Numbered from the stretch's first letter, positions 43,555 through 54,374 are shown. The stretch: DNA of 64,000 bases from Galeopsis tetrahit (GCA_963675135.1 OY776119.1:79353727-79417726), one strand, 5' to 3'. Notes: generated from the sequence alone by a model not told the origin. Numbers and translations: made by a program.

Positions 43555-43833
43555 AATGACGATAACCGTCTTCCTGATCTTCCACCAGATGTTATGGAGC
43601 TTTCTTTTCTTCCACCGGATGTTATGCATCCGGAGCTTCTGGAGGAGGATATAGATCCGGATCTTCTGAAGGACGATTTTGTTTCGAAACGTCTGATTTT
43701 TTAGGAGGATTTTTTTGACAAGCTTCTTCCAGTGAATCTCACGAAGCGTCCTAAGAAGAAGGTTATTGATTTGAAGCCTCTGACAGAAGAGGGCGGATGC
43801 GAATTTGCTTATGGATCTTTCACCAATTCTTGA
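43555..43833 (+). pseudogene. Acidic ORF remnant of unknown origin
   Basis: One frame reads LPDLPPDVMELSFLPPDVMH, then PELLEEDIDPDLLKDDFVSK, a TAG stop at 43702, then a basic segment VNLTKRPKKKVIDLKPLTEE, ending at TGA 43831-43833. LPPDVM is repeated within it. GC content is higher than in the surroundings. It directly precedes the LTR of copia C. I do not recognise it. It looks like a decayed gene fragment, possibly the last exon of a host gene cut off by the insertion. Confidence 0.35.
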
Positions 43834-43839
43834 AGCAGA

Positions 43840-44003
43840 TGTATTAAGGAATTATCTCATTCTTTGTTGTATATAGGGATTTATGATTATTGTACATATT
43901 TACTTTGCTACAATCATGTAAACCATTACCTTTGTAATTCATTGTATATATACAAGTTCTCTTACTCATCAAAAGTTACGGTGATCAAACCCTAATTCTC
44001 ACA
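43840..44003 (+). repeat. 5' LTR of copia C
   Basis: About 164 bp, TGTATTAAGGAATT...AATTCTCACA, directly followed by the PBS TGGTATCAGCC at 44004. TGTATATATACAAG near 43942 is the likely TATA box. Confidence 0.8.
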
Positions 44004-44113
44004 TGGTATCAGCCTTCTCTCTATCCTAAACACTATTCTCCCTCCGCCCTCACGGTAGCTTCTTCCCCTCTCCGACGACGAGCCGGTCCCCCTCGTCCTC
44101 TCATTCATCGAGC

Positions 44114-46197
44114 TTGTTCCCCTCGATCTACATTTCAATGACTTATTCTTCAATCCCCATGAATGTATTGATACATATGGTTACGGTCAAACTGACCTCC
44201 ACCAATTTTCTCCTATGGAAGAAACAAGTTATTTCGATGTTACACTGTGCCGATCTATTCAGTTTTGTTGATGGAACCATTGTCGCCCCTCCTAAAACCG
44301 TCAACAACGCCACCAATCCAGCCTACACCACCTGGCGTGCTAAGGATCAGAAAGTCCTTGGCCTTCTTCTCTCACCGAGGAATCCCTCTTAGAGGTGATC
44401 GATTGTGACACCTCTCGGGATGTTTGGCTCTCCCTTGAGGCCGCTTTCAGTCACTCCTCCCAGTCTCGCACCACTCAACTCCGCGAGGAACTCCTTCTCC
44501 TCAAGCGAAATACCATGCCTGTTACTGAATACGGCTGCAAATTCAAACTCATTTGTGACCAACTAGCTGCCATCGGTAAGTTGTCGATGAATCAAACAAG
44601 TCTGACTGGTTCCTTCGTGGCCTAGGCCCTCACTTTGGGGGTTTCTACGACACTCGCATGTCAATGACTCTAGTTCCACCCTTTCGGGATCTACTTCATC
44701 AGGTTATAGCCTTCAAAATCATGAACAAGCCCCCTGATTCTACTCCACCTCAAGCTTCCTTCTTTGCTCATGGTCGCCCTCGCTCCAACTCTGACTCCTC
44801 GTCGCATCCTCGCGGCCAGACCACTAATCGCAACAGCAGCTCGACCTCCTTTAGGGGTGGCCGCCATGGCTCCGGTCGAGGTGACCGTCGGTCTTATGTT
44901 CCTGGCTGTCAAATTTGTCGAGGAGATCACTATGCAAACAAATGCCCTAGTCGCTATGCTCGTCCACCTGATCACTCTTCGGCCCATCTAGCTCAGGCAT
45001 TTCACTCTGCTTGCTCGCTAGACCCGCCCCCAACCACTGACTGGTATATTGACTCTGGGACTTCGTCGCACAAGACATCTCGCCCTTTCGACCTGGACTC
45101 ATGCTCGCCATACTCTAGTAATGGTTCAGTGATTATTGGTAACGGTTCCATTTTATCTATCTCGCATATTGGTTCTCGTTCTATATCTAGTACAGTTCAC
45201 CTTCGTGATGTGTTGGTTGTGCCCGATATCACGAAGAATCTTTTGTCTATCAACAAATTAACCTTTGATCTGTCTGTTGATGTTGTTTTTTCCGACAAAT
45301 CATTCACAATTCAGAAGCGGAACACCAGGGAGGTAGTCGCTAGGGGCAGATGTGAGCAAGGCCTATATGTGTTAGACTCCTCTCTTCCAGCCTTTGTTGT
45401 AGTTGTTCGCGGCACTGTAGCCAAGGCCTCCTTCGATTTATGGCAGTTAAGATTGGGACATGTTCCCTTTGATACTTTAAAACTTTTGCATAGACTAGGA
45501 GTTATTTCAGTTACGTCTGTATTACCCACTCCGGGAGTTTGTTCTTCTTGTCAGTTAGCCAAGAGCAAAAGATTATCATTTCAAGTTAATGAAAAACGAG
45601 CTTTGTCTGTTCTTAATTTAGTGCATTGTGATTTATGAAGTCCTGCACCCGTTTTATCGTCAGATGGTTATCGATATTATTATGTGTTCCTTGATGATTT
45701 CTCTCGATTCTCTTGGATATACCCTATGCGAGCTAGGAGCGAATTTTCGGTTATTTTGGAGACATTCCACACCTTTGTTTGCAGTCAATTTTCTACTTCT
45801 ATGAAGGTGTTCCAAAGTGATGGAGGAACGGAGTTCGTCAACACTAAAGTTTCCAGCTTCTTGCGTACACATGGAGTTCTCCATAGATTATCCTGTCCAT
45901 ATACTCCCGAGCAAAATGGCAGGGCCGAGCGCAAACATCGACACATCACCGAAACAGGGCTCTCCATAATGTTCCATGCTAATCTTCCTGCTCGTTTTTT
46001 ATTTGATGCCTTTTTAGCAGCTGTTTATGTCATCAACTGACTGCCCTCCACCATCTTGAGTGGTACCTCCCCATTTCAGACTCACTTTTCTGAATTACCG
46101 AACTATGGAAACTTCAAGCCCTTTGGTTGTCGAGTTTATCCGTTTCTCCGTGATTATGCTTCGCACAAGCTGGCACCTCGAAGTCGCCCATGTATAT
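44114..46197 (+). pseudogene. gag-protease-integrase remnant of copia C
   Basis: Gag starts around 44120 (VTVKLTSTNFLLWKKQV) and continues after a frameshift near 44370 (IDCDTSRDVWLSLEAAFSHS) and another near 44600. A CCHC motif follows (CQICRGDHYANKC, about 44907-44945), then protease (DWYIDSGTSSHKT, about 45042). The pre-integrase segment has LWQLRLGHVPFDTLKLLHRL, and the integrase core has FLDDFSRF, FQSDGGTEF and YTPEQNGRAERKHRHI. TGA stops at 45636 and 46038 lie where Trp and Arg codons are usual. It is truncated just after FKPFGCRVYPF...RPCIF (about 46197). Confidence 0.85.
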
Positions 46198-46198
46198 T

Positions 46199-46390
46199 TC
46201 AGAAATATCCCGATATTTCAGAAATTTTGTACTAGATTCAAACGATATCGATATTTTTTTATATTTCCCGATATTTTACCGATATTTTTAAAAAAATCTC
46301 GTTCACGTGAATATCTATATTGGTGGACCAAAAATACCGAAATTTTGGCGATATTTCGACGAAATTTTGCAATTTTTCCGTCCTTACTAA
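46199..46390. repeat. CGATATTT repeat, left copy
   Basis: Rich in (C)CGATATTT(C) and its variants. From about 46229 it matches 54604-54753 in direct orientation over about 150 bp (ACTAGATTCAAACG..., GTTCACGTGAATATCTATAT, GGTGGACCAAAAATACCGAA). The two copies may be the ends of one element later filled by the LINE, or independent members of a repeat family. No ORF. Confidence 0.7.
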
Positions 46391-46713
46391 ATCAGGGATT
46401 AAATTGAATAAATAGTAGATACATGATTTGTCATTATGTAGAATAAATATAATAATAATAAATCTACACACATTTATTATTTAATTAATTTAATGTTATT
46501 ATTTATCTTCCAATCAAAATTTCTTATATATTCAATGGAATTAATAATTTATATGCCTTTCATTACCAATTCAATAAGTTTATATGTGATTATCAAAAAA
46601 TCAATTCTTAAAATTCATAAATTTAAAATATATACTATTAAATATTAACATTTACTAATTCTTGAATTTGGGAGAAAAATATGGAATATGCTCTCAACAA
46701 TTTAATATTAAAA

Positions 46714-46947
46714 GGTAAAGTCTAGTATGTACTCGAGTGCATGTTGTCCACCAAGTTCATGTGCACTTTTCAGTTTTACTGACTTACACTTTTTGGTAAA
46801 TGATGTTGCACTTTTCAATTATTATTATACAGTTTAATAATTGAAAAGTGCAACACCATTTATCAAAAAGTGTAAGTTAGTAAAACTGAAAAGTGCAACA
46901 TGGACTAGGGTGCACAACATGCACTCGAGTCCATAGCAGACCAACCC
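46714..46947. mobile_element. Foldback MITE, Mutator-type, with 9-bp TSD
   Basis: Left arm GGTAAAGTCTAGTATG...ACTCGAGTGCATGTTGT pairs with right arm ACAACATGCACTCGAGTCCATAGCAGACC... The inverted repeat continues inward through GCACTTTTCAGTTTTACT and ACTTACACTTTTTG to about 105 bp, leaving a loop of only about 10 bp. A perfect 9-bp TSD ATATTAAAA flanks it (46705-46713 and 46948-46956). A 9-bp duplication indicates Mutator-like transposase. There is no ORF. A transcript would form a long hairpin. Confidence 0.88.
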
Positions 46948-47566
46948 ATATTAAAATGACAACAAATGCAACGTAAAATTTTAAATAATATCCATTAATT
47001 TTTGAAAAATAATTATTTTTATTTAAAGTATTACGTACATTTAATAATATTATTAATTTTTCGAGCATTCCACTATTTTTTTTCCTCCCAAATCGAGAGC
47101 ATATCTGTAAATCCACATCTAATTTATTTAGGTTTTTGCGACGGTATATATTAAAGAGCAGCCCCTTCTCTTTTGTAATCAATGCCAAAAATATTGGTAT
47201 CTGTGGAAATATCAATACCTTAAATTTACGGATATCGGTAAAAAAAAAAAGAAAATTGATAAAAATTTTGTTAAAATGATGAAAATTTAACATGAAATTT
47301 TAGTGAATATTATAACTAACTTCAATACATAAATTTAGACTAAAATCACGGCAAAATATTTTTTTTAATAACAAACATATCATTAAATTAATTTCAATGA
47401 AATTCTTAAATTAATAGGCATATTCACGTACATGTGAAAGCTATTTTCGTATGGACTGAATAATAATTAATTCAACATTCTTGTTATACTAGAGTATTAA
47501 AGTTGCGACAAATAACCACGGTTTGTTACGTTAAGTCTTCTTTATCAAACTAAGATTCTCCTATTT

Positions 47567-47622
47567 GAGAGCGAGTTTTTTCTCCCAGTTGAGAGCGAGT
47601 TTCCGTTGAGAGCGAGTTTCCG
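47567..47622 (+). repeat. Triple GAGAGCGAGTTT motif in the LINE 5' UTR
   Basis: TTGAGAGCGAGTTT occurs three times just upstream of the ORF1 ATG. This may be an internal promoter element or a simple tandem duplication. Confidence 0.7.
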
Positions 47623-47738
47623 GTGATGGAAAACATGGAAGATCATATGGACAATCTTAATATAAATCAAGAGGAGGATGACGAACTGATATTGGAGGAG
47701 GAGGGGCCTACGATCAATCAGGGGGACCTGAATCTATG

Positions 47739-49227
47739 TGATACACGTGTTATGCAACACTAAATAAACAACCGCAAGTATACGGCGTCTATTGTAGTGT
47801 GATAAGCACGAGGTCGATCCCACAAGGAGGCTAAGCGTAAAAGGGTAGTTTGCTAGTCGAGTTCTAAGTAGACGTGATCGATAATTTGAGTGGTGTGAAT
47901 TACTCTAAGATTACCTAACAATGTGTCACCAATAAGTAATGAAGAGTAAATACGAAATCGATCAAATACCATGCAAATCAATAAAACGAAGGTAAAATGG
48001 ATAAAAACGCAAAGAAGAAAAGGTGGGTTCCAAGGCAATTGTAGTATTTAGACGTCCGTTTATGAGAGTTATCTCGTTTAAATGGCTATTAAGGTTATCT
48101 CATATAAGGTGATCGCAAAAGAAGAACTAATCGATCTCTCGATACAAATTAATCCAAAGACGCAATGTAATATAAGCTCGCGTGTCTACATCACAAATAT
48201 TACACCATCTAAAATAGCTCCTAAGATCATTTGATTCCCTCTCCGATAATTAATCCTCTCTCGAGATCATAATAATACCGGGTTGCATATTCGCATACGA
48301 TTAAATGGAATAAATCTCTCGATACTACCCCAATTAACAATGGATCAAGCAAATCATTATGGCCACTAACAACATGCTTTACAATGGATAATTAAACATG
48401 CAAATAAGAGATAAACACCAATTAAAGCAAGAAATTACTCATAAACATCAATCCAAATCTCTACAATGCCTTAGAACCACAAATTGTTTAAATTACAAAA
48501 TCCAAATGAAATAACTAAATAAAAAGAAAGGGAAAGAGAAAGCTTAGTCTAGAATGTGGTAGGGAATGGAATTCCCAAGCTAATGCCTCCTTTCTTTCTT
48601 GATTTGATGAAGAATTGAGAGAGAAATGGCCAAAACACCTCCAAGTATGTGTAACTATGTGTGGAAATTGAGGAATTGGGGGAGGATGGCTTGGAATTCA
48701 AGAAATGGGGCTTATATAGTGTTGGGGTAGGGTTTGGGTGCAAGAATTGCAAGTTAGTCCCTAAAAAATGGCCAAAATGGACAAAAGGCACCGAAAATGG
48801 ACAAAAGGCACCAAAAATGGGGTAGCACGGCCGTGCACGGTGCACGGCCGTGCTCCATCGTGGCCCAAAAATCCCTGTTTCGAGCACGGCCAGCTCGAGC
48901 ATGGTGCTCGGCCGTGCTCGCTCGGTCGACTTCGGCCCTTTCTCGTTTCGTGCATAACTTTCGCCTCGGGTGTCCGATTGACTCGATTCTTTTAGCTATT
49001 CCACTCCGTTTTTCGAGACGAATCCAACCGTGCACTCCTCTTCCTGATCCAGTAAAGTATGGTTGATGTTTTGATCCAAATTCCATCGTATTTCCTATAA
49101 AATCGACAAAACACAACCTTTCTCTCATTTCGGCTTAAACAATCATATTCAATGCATAAATCAATGAAATCCACATCAAAATACGCTTCACATGTGCCTC
49201 TAAAACGTGTAAATTCCACCCGAATCA
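47739..49227 (-). mobile_element. Solo LTR 2 (same family as 5666-7319), inside LINE ORF1
   Basis: On the minus strand it starts TGATTCGGGTGGAATTTACA at 49227 and ends ACGTGTATCA at 47739, 1489 bp. A perfect 5-bp TSD (CTATG) flanks it (47734-47738 and 49228-49232). It aligns to solo LTR 1 across its length, including the CACTATATAA core promoter (here 48710-48720, inverted) and the CGTATACTTGCGG end region. The palindrome block differs (see the separate entry). Because the LINE is older than this insertion, the family was active after the LINE integrated. Confidence 0.92.
48824..48935 (-). repeat. GCACGGCCGTGC palindrome block in solo LTR 2
   Basis: Perfect palindromes GCACGGCCGTGC lie at 48825-48836 and 48842-48853 (17-bp spacing). 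A second, imperfect pair is near 48884 and 48906. The block occupies the same place, upstream of the TATA box, as the ACTCGGCCGAGT array of solo LTR 1. The core CGGCCG is shared but the arms differ. Confidence 0.85.
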
Positions 49228-50255
49228 CTATGCTTGGTGGGAAGGGTTTTGACTTGTAACCCTTACAATTTCAACATAATGCGCAGTCGAATGGCTCAAG
49301 TCTGGCGGCCAGGAAAGGGAGTGAATTTCAAGGACATTGGAAATGGTAGGTTTGTGATTCAATTTTACCACAAAATCGATCTGCACAGGATAATCGATAG
49401 AGGCCCATGGACGTTTGACAACAATCCACTCATCATTCATCACCTAGAATTGGGTGATAATCCGGCGACGGTGAACCTGAGCAAACTAGCCTACTGGATC
49501 CAGATATTCAACATACCACATGGATCATTCAATGAGAAAGTGGGTGTTGCACTGGGAAACTTTGTGGGAAAGTTTCTAGCATATGATGAGTCCAACAAAG
49601 GTGTGGCGTGGAAACCTTATATGAGGATCAGAGTGGAACTCGACGTGGAGAAACCACTGAAAAGGTGGAAGAAAATCAAATCAGCAAATGGAACGACGGC
49701 ACAGGTCGACTTCAAGTACGAGAAGCTCCACATCTTTTGCTTCATTTGTGGCAAGATCGGGCACTCGGAGAGGTATTGTGATATGCAATATTCGATGGAA
49801 AATGAGGGTGGCAAAAAAGGATGGGGACCATCGCTCAAGGCCGCTGATCGGCGTATCTCTCAAAACTCCGGCAGCAGATGGTTGCGAGGCGAAGGCGGTG
49901 GGCCGTGGGAGGAAGGGGACGAAAAGAACGGCGCAAATTCAGGAGAGAATGGGGGGAGAAACAGAACGCGTGAGAAGGGGAATCAGTCTAGCATGAATTA
50001 CGGAGGAGGTTACGGAGAGTCGAATGGGGAACTGATTCAACGTGGAATAAATCAAACAAAAATCATAGTCAATCCTTGCTATGAAGATGAGAATGGCATG
50101 TATGCCCTTACTGACCCCAAAAAATGGAAAAGGGCACTGCATGGCCCCAACTCTAATCAAGCAAGGCAATATGCTGCACAAGACCAAGAAGGAGGAGATG
50201 AAGGCAACAACCATTTTTTAGAGGCAGAGCCCGGTTCCCGGGCCTGCCTAGATTA

Positions 50256-53200
50256 ATGATTGTATTGAGCTGGAACTGTAGAGGCCTAGGCCAGGGCGCT
50301 ACAGTTCCCACTATTTGCGAGATTGTCCGCTCTCGCAAGGTCGATGTTATTTTTTTGTCTGAGACATTAGCTTATGGTGTTAAACTAGAGGCTCTCAGAG
50401 TTAAACTTAAATTTAGTTCATGTTTTTCTATTGATTGTATTGGTCGAAGTGGCGGATTGGCTATTTTGTGGAATAATAAAATTGATTGCAATGTTTTGAG
50501 TTACTCGAGGAATCATATTGATTTAACTATTACTGGTGATGGTGGTGAGTGGAGATTGACTGGGTATTATGGCTTCCCTGAAAGGAATAGACGACAACTG
50601 TCCTGGAACTTGCTCCGTCACTTGGCGGGAGTGAACAATTTGCCTTGGATGTGTATAGGATATTTTAATGATCTTCTGAATCCAGAAGATAAAAGAGGAC
50701 GTGTGGCTCATCCTCAACATTTAATCAGGGGCTTTCGAGAGGCAATACAGGACTGCAACCTTACTGATGTTCAACTCTTGGGTCATAAATTTACATGGTT
50801 CAAGAGTCGGGGCACGCCTAACGAGTTGGAGGAGAGATTGGATAGGGCTATGGGAAATTCCTTATGGCACGAGCGATTTTCAGAGGTTGTATTGCATAAC
50901 CTGGTAGCACCCGTCTCGGATCATAACCCGATTTTACTTGATACCGAGCCGAGGGTGCACATGTCACGGCCTAGGAAATTTAAATTTGAGAACAGGTGGT
51001 TAATAGAAACAGACCTACACCAAGTGATTGAGAGGTGTTGGGTGGGATGCCAGAATTTAAACTTGCTGGAGAGACTGACAGCAATGGCAGAAAACTTGGA
51101 GATTTGGGGACGAAAATCGGATTCAGCTTTTCGGAGGCGCAAAAGAGAGTTGGAGAGAGAAATTGAGTGGCTCGGAGAGAGGCCAACGACGACAAGAGCC
51201 ACCCGATTGCTCGAGGCCCGTGTCGAACTTGGGAGGCTGCTTATTCAAGAAGAGACGATATGGAGGCAAAGAGCAAAAGTCTTTTGGCTAAAGGAAGGAG
51301 ATCTCAACACTAAATTTTTCCATCAATCGGCTTCCACTCGAAAACGTAGGAAGAAGATAACGAAATTGAAGGATAATAACGGTGAATGGGTGGAGGGTCA
51401 ACAGGGTTTATGCCAATTGGTGAGTGGATATTTTACACATCTGTTTGACGCCCCAGGCACTAGGGAGGAGGATAACAACTTCTTGGGAGCAATCCAGCAA
51501 GCTATCTCCCAGGAGCAAAATGAACAATTAACTAGGCCATTTGAAAAGGAGGAGTTTACTGAAGCAATTAAACAGATGCATGGGGACAAATCGCCAGGGC
51601 CGGACGGATTCAACCCAGCTTTTTATCAAAGAAGCTGGAGCATTGTAGGCGATGACGTCTTCATGGCATGCGTAGAGTGGATACAGAGAGGTGCCCTCCC
51701 AGAAGGACTGAATTCGACAAATATTGTACTTATTCCAAAATGTGATGAACCGACGGCAATGACGGAGCTTCGACCCATTGCGCTTTGTAACGTGGTGTAT
51801 AAAATATTGTCAAAGGTCCTATGTAATCGATTGAAGAGTGTTTTGCCGGATCTGGTGGATAGGGCACAATCCGCCTTCGTATCGGGCAGGGCGATCCAGG
51901 ACAACATTCTCATTGCATTTGAAACTTTACATATGATGAAAAACAAGAGGAGCGAAAATTGTGGGGACGTGGCATTTAAAGTGGATATTAGCAAGGCTTA
52001 CGACATGGTGGATTGGTCGTATTTGCAAAATATTATGCGACGCCTAGGGTTCTCGGAAATCTGGATTAATTGGATTATGATGTGTGTAACGACCGTGTCC
52101 TATTCAGTCCATGTGAATGACGACCTGGTAGGGCCGATCCAGCCGGGAAGAGGACTTCGACAAGGGAACCCCCTATCCCCCTACCTCTTTATTTTATGCG
52201 CTGAAGGCTTATCAGCGGCTATTAGGCAAGCAAACATGGATGGACTCCTACATGGAAGCAGAGTGTGTAGAGGAGCGCCGGCTGTATCACATCTATTATT
52301 TGCGGACGACTGCATGCTCTTTTGTAGAGCCTCTATTGAAGAATGCAGGCTGCTCAAACAAATACTTAACAATTATGAAGTTGTGTCGGGGCAAGCTATC
52401 AATTACAACAAGTCGGGCGTCTTCTATAGCAAGAATTTTAATGCTTCGACAAGGGACGTTATTTCCGGTATTATGGGGGTGGTAAGTCCATTGAATACGG
52501 GAAGATATCTGGGATTGCCATCTCTTATTGGCAGAGGCAAGAGGCAAATTTTCAACTATGTCAAAGAGAGACTATGGCAAAAACTGCAGAGTTGGCGAAG
52601 TCGCAAAATCTCGAGAGCTGGAAAGAAAATACTTATTAAAGCTGCAGCACAATCTATTCCCTCATATTGCATGAATATTTTCTTGCTGCCTTCCACGCTC
52701 ATTGATGAGTTACATCGGATGTTGAACGCTTTTTGGTGGAACAGTGGGACGGACGCTACCAAAGGGATGAGATGGATGAAATGGGAAAAGATGTGTTCGC
52801 GGAAGAGTGTTGGAGGGCGTGGCTTTAGAGATTTACACTTATTCAATGTTGCCCTGCTAAGCAAGATATGCTGGAGATTAACACATGAGCCAAATGATCT
52901 GGTGTGCCAAATTCTCCGAGCCAAGTACTACCCGGAAAGTTGTTTCTTAGATGCCCCATTAGGCAACAATCCTAGCTTTACACGGGCTAGTATCCACTCT
53001 GCTCAGGACCTGCTACGACAAGGGGTGAGGTGGAAAGTGGGATCAGGAGAAGACGTTTGCGTTTGGGGCTTTCCATGGGTGAATGAGGAGACGAGTTTCT
53101 ATATTCAGTCACCGCTTGTTGAAGGGTTTATGGATATGAGGGTGTCAGACCTCATGGTACCAGGGTTGCGCCAGTGGAGTAGGGAGCTGATCGAGGAGGC

Positions 53201-54335
53201 TTTCATCCCGCGTGATGCCACAGCTATCTTACGAACCCCAATTTCGCCGGCGAACGGAGTGGACAAATTGATATGGCATTACGAGAAAGATGGGAGATAT
53301 TCAGTAAAATCTGGTTACTTGCTTGCGATGAAGTTAACACATGGGGAGCAACTGAACGTAGAAGGGCACTGGGGGGCGTTGTGGAAGCTGCGAGTCCCGC
53401 CAAAAATCAAGGATTGTATATGGAGAATATGTCGCAACGTATTGCCGAACAAGGTGAATTTGCATGCACGGAGGGTGCATAATGACAAAGCTTGTGTGCT
53501 TTGTGGAGTGAATGACGAAACGGCGTGGCACCAATTCTTCTGTTGTGATTATGCACTACAATGTTGGAGGGAGGCCCGATTGCTAACGGAGGTGGAAAGC
53601 ATAATACCAACTGTGGAATCGCTGGCGGACTTGGTGTTGAATTTTCTGCACAGCCGAGGAGGTGAAAAGGGTGGCCGATTTGCTTGTGTTCTGTGGCAAA
53701 TATGGAAGCAAAGGAATAATAGACTATGGTCCGGAGAGTGTGCGCATCCAGGACGGGCTGTACAAGAATGTTTCCAGCTGCTAAACGAGTGGTTACAGGT
53801 GCGGAAACCGAGCACCAGCAGCAAGGGCCCAAGAAGGTGTGTGGGGTGGCATAAGCCTGCTCGTGGAAGGCTTAAATTGAATGTGGACGCCGCCTTTTTT
53901 TAAGCGAGCAACGAGACGGGGGTCGGAATGATCTTAAGAGATGATGAGGGTCAATTCCTGGCAACACGATCTATGGTGATCCAAGGGTGTGTTGATGTAG
54001 CAGTAGGGGAAACTATGGGGTTTATGGAAGCTATATCTTGGATACGTAGTTTACACCTTGACAATGTTACCATCGAGGGAGACGCAAAACGAGTAACGGA
54101 TGCAATTCAATCACGCGCAACATATGACTCGTCTTTTGGATATTTTATTGAGAATTTTAGGAGGTTATTGGAGTCCCTCAATAATTGTTCGGTTTCTTTT
54201 GTAAAGCGTGATGCTAACACTTATGCACATGCTATTGCTAGGGCTTCTCGATCGGTGGAAAGCCCGTTTAATTGGGATGACCCCCCGGACTTTGTGGGCG
54301 GGCTCCCCCTTGATGTTTGTCATTGCATTGAATAA
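50256..54335 (+). pseudogene. LINE ORF2 (endonuclease - RT - RNase H)
   Basis: About 1,360 codons in one frame. Residues 1-230 are an APE-type endonuclease (MIVLSWNCRGLGQG, LSETL, SDHNPILL). The usual GDFN motif reads GYFN (codon 136, 50661-50663), so a catalytic Asp is lost. RT (from about residue 430) has LRPIALCNVVYKILSKVL, FKVDISKAYDMVDW, RQGNPLSPYLF (usually RQGD) and the active LLFADDCMLF near 52298. A zinc-binding zf-RVT region follows (residues about 1040-1110). A TAA at 53901-53903, after KLNVDAAFF, precedes the RNase H (GETMGFMEAISWI, TIEGDAKRV, VKRDANTYAHAIAR), which continues in frame to 54335. Nicking, reverse transcription and integration of this copy are all doubtful. Confidence 0.9.
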
Positions 54336-54374
54336 AGACATTGGTTGTCGAAAAAAAAAATAACAAACATATCA

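Larger units (their letters stand above)
43840..46198 (+). mobile_element. Ty1/copia element C, 5' part
   Basis: A short LTR (43840-44003) and PBS TGGTATCAGCC are followed by gag, protease and integrase remnants. The element is cut off near 46198 inside the integrase/RT linker by the CGATATTT repeat family. RT, RNase H and the 3' LTR are absent. Stops and frameshifts throughout show it is dead. Confidence 0.85.
47624..50256 (+). pseudogene. LINE ORF1 (DUF4283/CCHC RNA-binding), split by solo LTR
   Basis: The first exon-like piece begins MENMEDHMDNLNINQEEDDE at 47624 and breaks at 47738. The second piece resumes at 49228 with LTCNPYNFNIMRSRMAQVWR. The frame is continuous across the gap if the LTR and one TSD copy are ignored. 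The second piece holds a DUF4283 domain (VNFKDIGNGRFVIQFYHKID, RGPWTFDNN, SKLAYWIQIFNIPHG) and a CCHC-4 knuckle (CFICGKIGHSERYC, about 49738). A low-complexity Gly/Glu/Asn tail follows. It ends at TAA 50254-50256, overlapping the ORF2 ATG by one base. It would bind the LINE RNA. The insertion makes the gene non-functional. Confidence 0.85.
47383..54360 (+). mobile_element. L1-like LINE, nearly full length, interrupted by a solo LTR
   Basis: Structure: 5' UTR, ORF1 (from about 47624, split by the solo LTR 47739-49227), ORF2 (50256-54335), AATAAA near 54330 and a poly-A tail at 54351-54360. A 15-bp TSD ATAACAAACATATCA is present at 47368-47382 and 54360-54374. The exact 5' end depends on that duplication. 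The AT-rich first about 140 bp look unlike LINE sequence, so the element may really begin near 47530. The domain order (ORF1 with DUF4283 and zinc knuckle; ORF2 with endonuclease, RT and RNase H) is that of plant L1 elements. Confidence 0.9.

Noticed and set aside
40115..46198. Copia D (40115-42078) and copia C (43840-46198) as one split element
   Set aside because: The two LTR sequences (TATTGAACCTATATTG versus TGTATTAAGGAATT) are unrelated, so these are two different elements in unnatural order.
48549..49128. Overlapping minus-strand frames of 60-124 codons in solo LTR 2
   Set aside because: They arise from the GC-rich palindrome block of the LTR and have no similarity to proteins.
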